From: Pseudooceanicola nanhaiensis DSM 18065
GTDB lineage: Bacteria; Pseudomonadota; Alphaproteobacteria; Rhodobacterales; Rhodobacteraceae
DNA: 64,000 bases
Assembly: GCF_000688295.1 (NCBI RefSeq)
Contig: NZ_JHZF01000013.1
Span: 620,001-684,000 of the forward strand
Reading direction: 5' to 3'
Program-made: the position numbers and the translations under genes
Notes under the pieces: model-generated
Told to the model about the DNA's origin: nothing
What the model saw: the letters and a program-made list of their open reading frames with translations, nothing else
Database searches by the model: none
Part shown: one piece after another, positions 60,153 to 64,000 of the stretch
Numbering within the stretch: position 1 is the first letter of the stretch
Layout of the letters: every line of letters starts with the position of its first letter

Positions 60153-62301
60153 CCGCTTCTCCCTGCATGGCGTTGTCCGCCCTTGCTTCAACTGCTCCGT
60201 TCCGCCGGCGTTCCACAGCCGCCACGTCACTTTCCGCCTCGAGCGCGGAGACCACCGTGTGCAGGTGCTCGGCGTCGCTGAGTTCGAGGTCTATCGAGAC
60301 TCTGTAAAAGTCCGGCTTACGATCCACGAACCGCAGGTCCGAGATATTGGCCTTCTGCTCGCCGATCAATGTGCAGATCCGGCCCAGCACGCCCGCGTCG
60401 TTGCCCATCGTCACGTCGAGCGTCACCGGGTAGATCGGTTCGTGCCGGCCCGAATGCCAGTGCAGGTCGACCCAGCGTTCCGGCTGGTTCTCGTATTCCG
60501 CCAGCGTCTCGCAATCGATCGCGTGGACCACCACGCCGCGCCCGCGCCAGGTGATCCCGACGATGCGCTCGCCCGGCAGCGGCTGGCAGCAGGTGGCGCG
60601 CTGGAACGAGGAGCCCTCCTCCACGCCGATCACCGCGCGGTCCCATGTCACGCCGTTGCCCTCGGCGGGCGCGAGGTCGGGATAGACCGCCTTCACCACC
60701 TCGCGCGCGGTCATCTCGGCCGAACCGAGGCGCGCGAGAACCTCGTCGCGATCGGGCAGGCGGAGCTGCTTCGCCGCGGCGTCCAGCGCCTTGTCGGTGG
60801 CCTTCTTGCCGACATGTTCGAAGGCGGACCGCGCCAGTTCCCGGCCCAGCCGGATGAAGCGTTCCTTGTCGACCTCGCGCAGCGCCCGGCGGATGGCGGT
60901 CTTGGCCTTGCCGGTGGTCGCGATTTCCAGCCAGGTCGCCTGCGGTGTCTGACCCTCGGCGGTGGTGATCTCGACCGACTGGCCGTTCTTGATACGGGTC
61001 CAGAGCGGCACCCGCATCCCGTCGATCTTGGCGCCGACACAGGCGTTGCCGATGCGGGTGTGGATCGAATAGGCGAAGTCGATGGGCGTCGCGCCGCGCG
61101 GCAGCTTCACGACCTCGCCCTTGGGGGTGAAGCAGAAGACCTTGTCCGAATACATCTCGAGCTTCACGGCCTCGAGGAAATCCTCGTGATCCTCTTCCGA
61201 GTTGAACTGCTCGGTCAGCCCCGAGAGCCATTTCACCGGATCGACGGCGAAGGGGTTCTCGGACCGCACGCCGTCGCGATAGGACCAGTGCGCGGCAACG
61301 CCCGCCTCGGCCACCTCGTGCATGGCGCGGGTGCGGATCTGCACCTCGACCCGCTTGCCGTCGCGCCCGGACACGGTGGTGTGGATCGAGCGGTAGCCGT
61401 TCGACTTCGGCTGGGAGATGTAATCCTTGAAGCGCCCCGGCACCGCCCGCCAGCGGCGGTGGATCGCGCCGAGCGCGCGGTAGCAGGCATCCTCGCTGTC
61501 GGTGATGATCCGGAAACCGTAGATGTCGGACAGGCGCGAGAAGCCCTGCCCCTTCTCCTGCATCTTGCGCCAGATCGAATAGGGCTTCTTGGCGCGGCCC
61601 AGCACCTCGGCCTCGACATCGGCGCGCTTCAGCTCCTGCCGCATGTCGGCGGTGATCCGGTCGATCACGTCGCCCGCGTCGCTCTGAAGGGTGATGAAGC
61701 GGCGCAGGATCGACTGCCGCGCCTCGGGGTTCAGCACCTTGAAGGCGAGGTCTTCCAGCTCCTCGCGCATCCACTGCATGCCCATCCGGCCCGCCAGCGG
61801 CGCGAAGATGTCCATCGTCTCGCGCGCCTTCTGGACCTGCTTCTCCGGCCGCATCGCCCGGATCGTGCGCATGTTGTGGAGCCGGTCGGCGAGCTTGACG
61901 AGGATCACCCGCAGGTCCTTGGACATTGCCATCAGGAGCTTGCGGAAGTTCTCGGCCTGCTGGGTCTCGGTCGACGACAGCTGGAGCTTGGTCAGCTTGG
62001 TGACGCCGTCCACGAGGTCGGCGATGTCGCGCCCGAAGATGTCCGAGACCTCGCCGTAGGAGGCCTTGGTGTCCTCGATCGTGTCGTGCAGCAGCGCGGT
62101 GATGATGGTGGCGTCGTCCAGCTTCTGCTGGGTGAGGATCGCGGCCACCGCCACCGGATGGCTGAAATAGGGCTCGCCCGAGTGGCGGAACTGCCCTTCA
62201 TGCGCCGCGAGACCGTAGTCATAGGCCACTCGGAGCAGAGTCTCGTCGGTCTTCGGATTGTAGGCGCGGACGAGAGCGATCAGGTCGTCGGCCGCCAGCA
62301 T
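60142..62301 (-). CDS. rel: bifunctional (p)ppGpp synthetase/hydrolase
   Basis: A 719-residue RelA/SpoT homologue. The HD hydrolase domain (HDTIED, H72-D73) and the synthetase domain (YGFRIITDSEDACYRALG, GRFKDYISQPKSNGYRSIHT) both look complete, followed by TGS (CFTPKGEVVKLPRGATPIDFAYSIH) and C-terminal ACT. As the single such enzyme in most alphaproteobacteria it runs the stringent response in both directions. It follows rpoZ by 40 bases, a common pairing. Confidence 0.97.
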   Translation of the reverse strand: MLAADDLIALVRAYNPKTDETLLRVAYDYGLAAHEGQFRHSGEPYFSHPVAVAAILTQQKLDDATIITALLHDTIEDTKASYGEVSDIFGRDIADLVDGVTKLTKLQLSSTETQQAENFRKLLMAMSKDLRVILVKLADRLHNMRTIRAMRPEKQVQKARETMDIFAPLAGRMGMQWMREELEDLAFKVLNPEARQSILRRFITLQSDAGDVIDRITADMRQELKRADVEAEVLGRAKKPYSIWRKMQEKGQGFSRLSDIYGFRIITDSEDACYRALGAIHRRWRAVPGRFKDYISQPKSNGYRSIHTTVSGRDGKRVEVQIRTRAMHEVAEAGVAAHWSYRDGVRSENPFAVDPVKWLSGLTEQFNSEEDHEDFLEAVKLEMYSDKVFCFTPKGEVVKLPRGATPIDFAYSIHTRIGNACVGAKIDGMRVPLWTRIKNGQSVEITTAEGQTPQATWLEIATTGKAKTAIRRALREVDKERFIRLGRELARSAFEHVGKKATDKALDAAAKQLRLPDRDEVLARLGSAEMTAREVVKAVYPDLAPAEGNGVTWDRAVIGVEEGSSFQRATCCQPLPGERIVGITWRGRGVVVHAIDCETLAEYENQPERWVDLHWHSGRHEPIYPVTLDVTMGNDAGVLGRICTLIGEQKANISDLRFVDRKPDFYRVSIDLELSDAEHLHTVVSALEAESDVAAVERRRNGAVEARADNAMQGEAVGL

Positions 62302-62341
62302 CTTCGTTCCGCGCCTCTTCCCTGGGGTCCTTCGACCCCGT

Positions 62342-62695
62342 TCAGCCTTGCCCCTGTGCTTCCATCAGCTGGCGCAGCAGGCGCTCCTCGCTCATGTCGT
62401 CCTCGGCGGGCTTGTCCACCTCGGCGCCCATGAGCAGGGACATGTTGTCGTCTTCCGGCTCGTCAACCTCGATCTGGCTCTGGTTCGCCTCGATCAGACG
62501 CTCGCGCAGCTCGTCGGCGCTCTGCGTTTCCTCTGCGATCTCGCGCAGGGCGACGACCGGGTTCTTGTCGTTGTCGCGGTCCACGGTGATGGCAGCCCCC
62601 GACGAGACTTCGCGCGCACGGTGTGCGGCAAGCATCACCAGTTCGAAACGGTTCGGTACCTTGTCGACGCAGTCTTCAACGGTCACTCGGGCCAT
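62342..62695 (-). CDS. rpoZ: RNA polymerase omega subunit
   Basis: A 117-residue omega subunit with [33 protein letters not shown] and the usual [11 protein letters not shown]. Its acidic C-terminus ([31 protein letters not shown]) is typical of alphaproteobacteria. It is the first gene of the rpoZ-rel operon; omega helps RNA polymerase bind ppGpp in other bacteria. Confidence 0.97.
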   Translation of the reverse strand: MARVTVEDCVDKVPNRFELVMLAAHRAREVSSGAAITVDRDNDKNPVVALREIAEETQSADELRERLIEANQSQIEVDEPEDDNMSLLMGAEVDKPAEDDMSEERLLRQLMEAQGQG

Positions 62696-62761
62696 GGGGC
62701 ACTCCCATCAGGAAAATCGGTAGAACAGGTGTCATATGCAACGGAACGGCTGAACACAAGG

Positions 62762-63340
62762 TCAAAGCAGGGGCGCATCAGCCAGTTTCACCACGGAATC
62801 ACGGTCCGCAGCGGGGATTTCGGCGCACATTTCCGCGATTGTACGCCCAAGCACCGGATGACGCCAGTCCGGCGCGACATCCAGGAGAGGCACCAGCACG
62901 AAAGCGCGGTCCTGCATCCGGGGGTGGGGGAGAATCAGTTGGTCGGGGCTTTCGACCCTCTGCGCCTCTGCCGCGAGGTCATGCCACCGCCGCCAGCCCG
63001 CCGCATCCGGCAGGATCCTGCTGTCCGCCGCGATGAGGTCGATGTCGAGGGTCCGGGCCCCCCATCTCTCCATCCGCTCCCGTCCGAACCGGGCCTCGAC
63101 GGCGTGAAATGCGGACAGGACGCCATGCGGCGTCAGCCCGCTCTGTGCGACAAAGGCCGCATTGGCGAAATCAGGGCCGGAGCCGGGGGGGAAGGCGGGG
63201 GTCCGGTAGATGGCGCTGACGCGGATCGGCGTCACCCGGTGAGCGCGCAATTCTGCCAGTGCTTCTAGCAGGTTGTCCGCCGGCGCACGTCCCTTGGTGG
63301 GACGATTTCCGCCGATTGCGCCCAGATAAAGCTCGCTCAC
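62762..63340 (-). CDS. folK: 2-amino-4-hydroxy-6-hydroxymethyldihydropteridine diphosphokinase
   Basis: A 192-residue HPPK that activates the pterin ring for folate synthesis. The signature is WGARTLDIDLIA with the metal aspartates, with ILPHPRMQDRAFVLVPL after it. I start at GTG 63340 (MSELYLGAIGGNRP), with an AGGGA nearby; a TTG at 63379 would add 13 residues not seen in the family. The usual S-L-G-[SA]-N motif reads L-G-A-I-G-G-N here, a small insertion. It diverges from the NYN gene. Confidence 0.92.
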   Translation of the reverse strand: MSELYLGAIGGNRPTKGRAPADNLLEALAELRAHRVTPIRVSAIYRTPAFPPGSGPDFANAAFVAQSGLTPHGVLSAFHAVEARFGRERMERWGARTLDIDLIAADSRILPDAAGWRRWHDLAAEAQRVESPDQLILPHPRMQDRAFVLVPLLDVAPDWRHPVLGRTIAEMCAEIPAADRDSVVKLADAPLL

Positions 63341-63494
63341 CTGTCCCTCTCTCGAGATTTCGCCTATACTTTTGGACAAAGCCTCAGACTTGATGCAGAA
63401 TTGTTGAGCGCCTAATTACACGCACCCGTGGCCGCTTTTTTTAGTACTCACACTCACGGATGGCACGCGACCACGAAATTCGGAAGGGTTTTTG

Positions 63495-64000
63495 ATGTTT
63501 TACAAGGACGAACGGCTTGCGCTGTTCATCGATGGCTCGAATCTGTACGCGGCGGCCAAAGCACTTGGGTTTGATATTGATTACAAATTGCTGCGTCAGG
63601 AGTTCATGCGTCGTGGGAAACTCCTGAGGGCCTTCTACTACACCGCCCTGCTGGAGAACGACGAGTACTCGCCGATCCGTCCGCTGGTGGATTGGCTCCA
63701 CTACAACGGCTTCACCATGGTGACCAAGGCTGCGAAGGAATACACCGACAGCCAGGGACGGCGTAAGGTCAAGGGGAACATGGACATCGAACTGACCGTC
63801 GATGCCATGGAGCTTGCGCCGCGGGTGGATCACATCGTGCTGTTCTCGGGCGACGGCGATTTCCGTCCGCTGGTCGAGAGCCTGCAGCGCCAGGGTGTCC
63901 GGGTGTCGGTGGTCTCGACCATCCGCAGCCAGCCGCCGATGATCGCCGACGAGCTGCGCCGCCAGGCCGACAACTTCATCGAGCTCGACGAGCTGAAGGA
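63495..64000 (+). CDS. NYN/LabA-type PIN-like RNase domain protein, cut by window end
   Basis: The first 168 residues of a longer gene. LALFIDGSNLYAAAKALG (residues 8-25) and MDIELTVDAMELA then HIVLFSGDGDFRPLVESLQRQG carry the conserved aspartates of the NYN domain, a PIN-like fold that cuts RNA. LabA-type proteins of this kind are common in alphaproteobacteria. ATG 63495 follows GGAAGGG. Upstream 63380-63494 holds both divergent promoters; TTGTTGAGC and TAATTA are seen but not well spaced. The C-terminal part lies outside the window. Confidence 0.9.
   Translation, partial: MFYKDERLALFIDGSNLYAAAKALGFDIDYKLLRQEFMRRGKLLRAFYYTALLENDEYSPIRPLVDWLHYNGFTMVTKAAKEYTDSQGRRKVKGNMDIELTVDAMELAPRVDHIVLFSGDGDFRPLVESLQRQGVRVSVVSTIRSQPPMIADELRRQADNFIELDELK

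Overview
The window is high-GC DNA (about two thirds G+C in the ordinary genes I counted by hand) from an alphaproteobacterium, most probably a marine Rhodobacteraceae/Roseobacter-type organism. The reasons are the DUF5928 glycosyltransferase, the DUF4159/MoxR block, the RNase D-KpsF-LptC-LptA-LptB order, the Rel-pdxJ-acpS-lepB-rnc-era housekeeping run and single small copies of rpoZ and hpf. No rRNA, tRNA, CRISPR array, integrase or transposase was found.

Layout. 0-7.8 kb (+): a surface-glycan cluster with a GT2 glycosyltransferase, UDP-glucose pyrophosphorylase (galU), a GT4 glycosyltransferase, a Glyco_tranf_2_4 protein, a GT14-like/DUF5928 protein and a two-part sulfotransferase; together they suggest a sulfated, glucose-derived extracellular polysaccharide. 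7.8-13.2 kb (-): smpB, RNase D, Kdo-pathway isomerase, lptC-lptA-lptB, hpf and ptsN. 13.3-21.9 kb: a quinone-oxidoreductase-like enzyme, then a tightly overlapped MoxR/DUF58/BatA-DUF4159/membrane-protein operon. 22-25 kb: hydroxypyruvate-isomerase-like enzyme, a VOC protein with its WYL regulator, radC. 25-29 kb: dnaK-dnaJ with several strong RNA structures, and alkB. 29.4-41.4 kb: cyclase, transporters (MFS, SBF, SulP, alanine symporter), an Lrp regulator, a cysteine-desulfurase-like aminotransferase, trhO and the NAD-salvage genes pncA and pncB.

41.4-43.3 kb is clearly foreign: about 42-43% G+C in two 60-base lines counted by hand, against 67% in a line of pncB. It holds a two-gene unit, a four-helix membrane protein overlapped with a DndB-like DGQHR protein. 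It starts one base after the pncB stop and is followed on its other side by a decayed fragment of arfB; intact arfB lies about 300 bases further on. 43.4-45.1 kb holds a small membrane protein, arfB, a switch-like leader RNA with a mini-ORF upstream of arfB, and a queuosine-precursor transporter controlled by a preQ1-I riboswitch.

45-52 kb: phytase-like lipoprotein, mepA, an MFS exporter, two paralogous glutathione transferases bracketing a WYL regulator and a CcdA/thioredoxin pair, and a TetR regulator with a palindrome over its start codon. 52.3-63.3 kb (-): DUF1491, era, rnc, lepB, acpS, pdxJ, DUF2062, rel, rpoZ, folK, with insertions between era and rnc (a VOC gene) and between acpS and pdxJ (four genes including a LysR regulator). 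The window ends inside a NYN/LabA-type gene.

The best candidates for something undescribed are the DGQHR/membrane-protein unit and the arfB leader, in which two identical AAGGAGGT segments compete for one ACCTCCTT upstream of a terminator.
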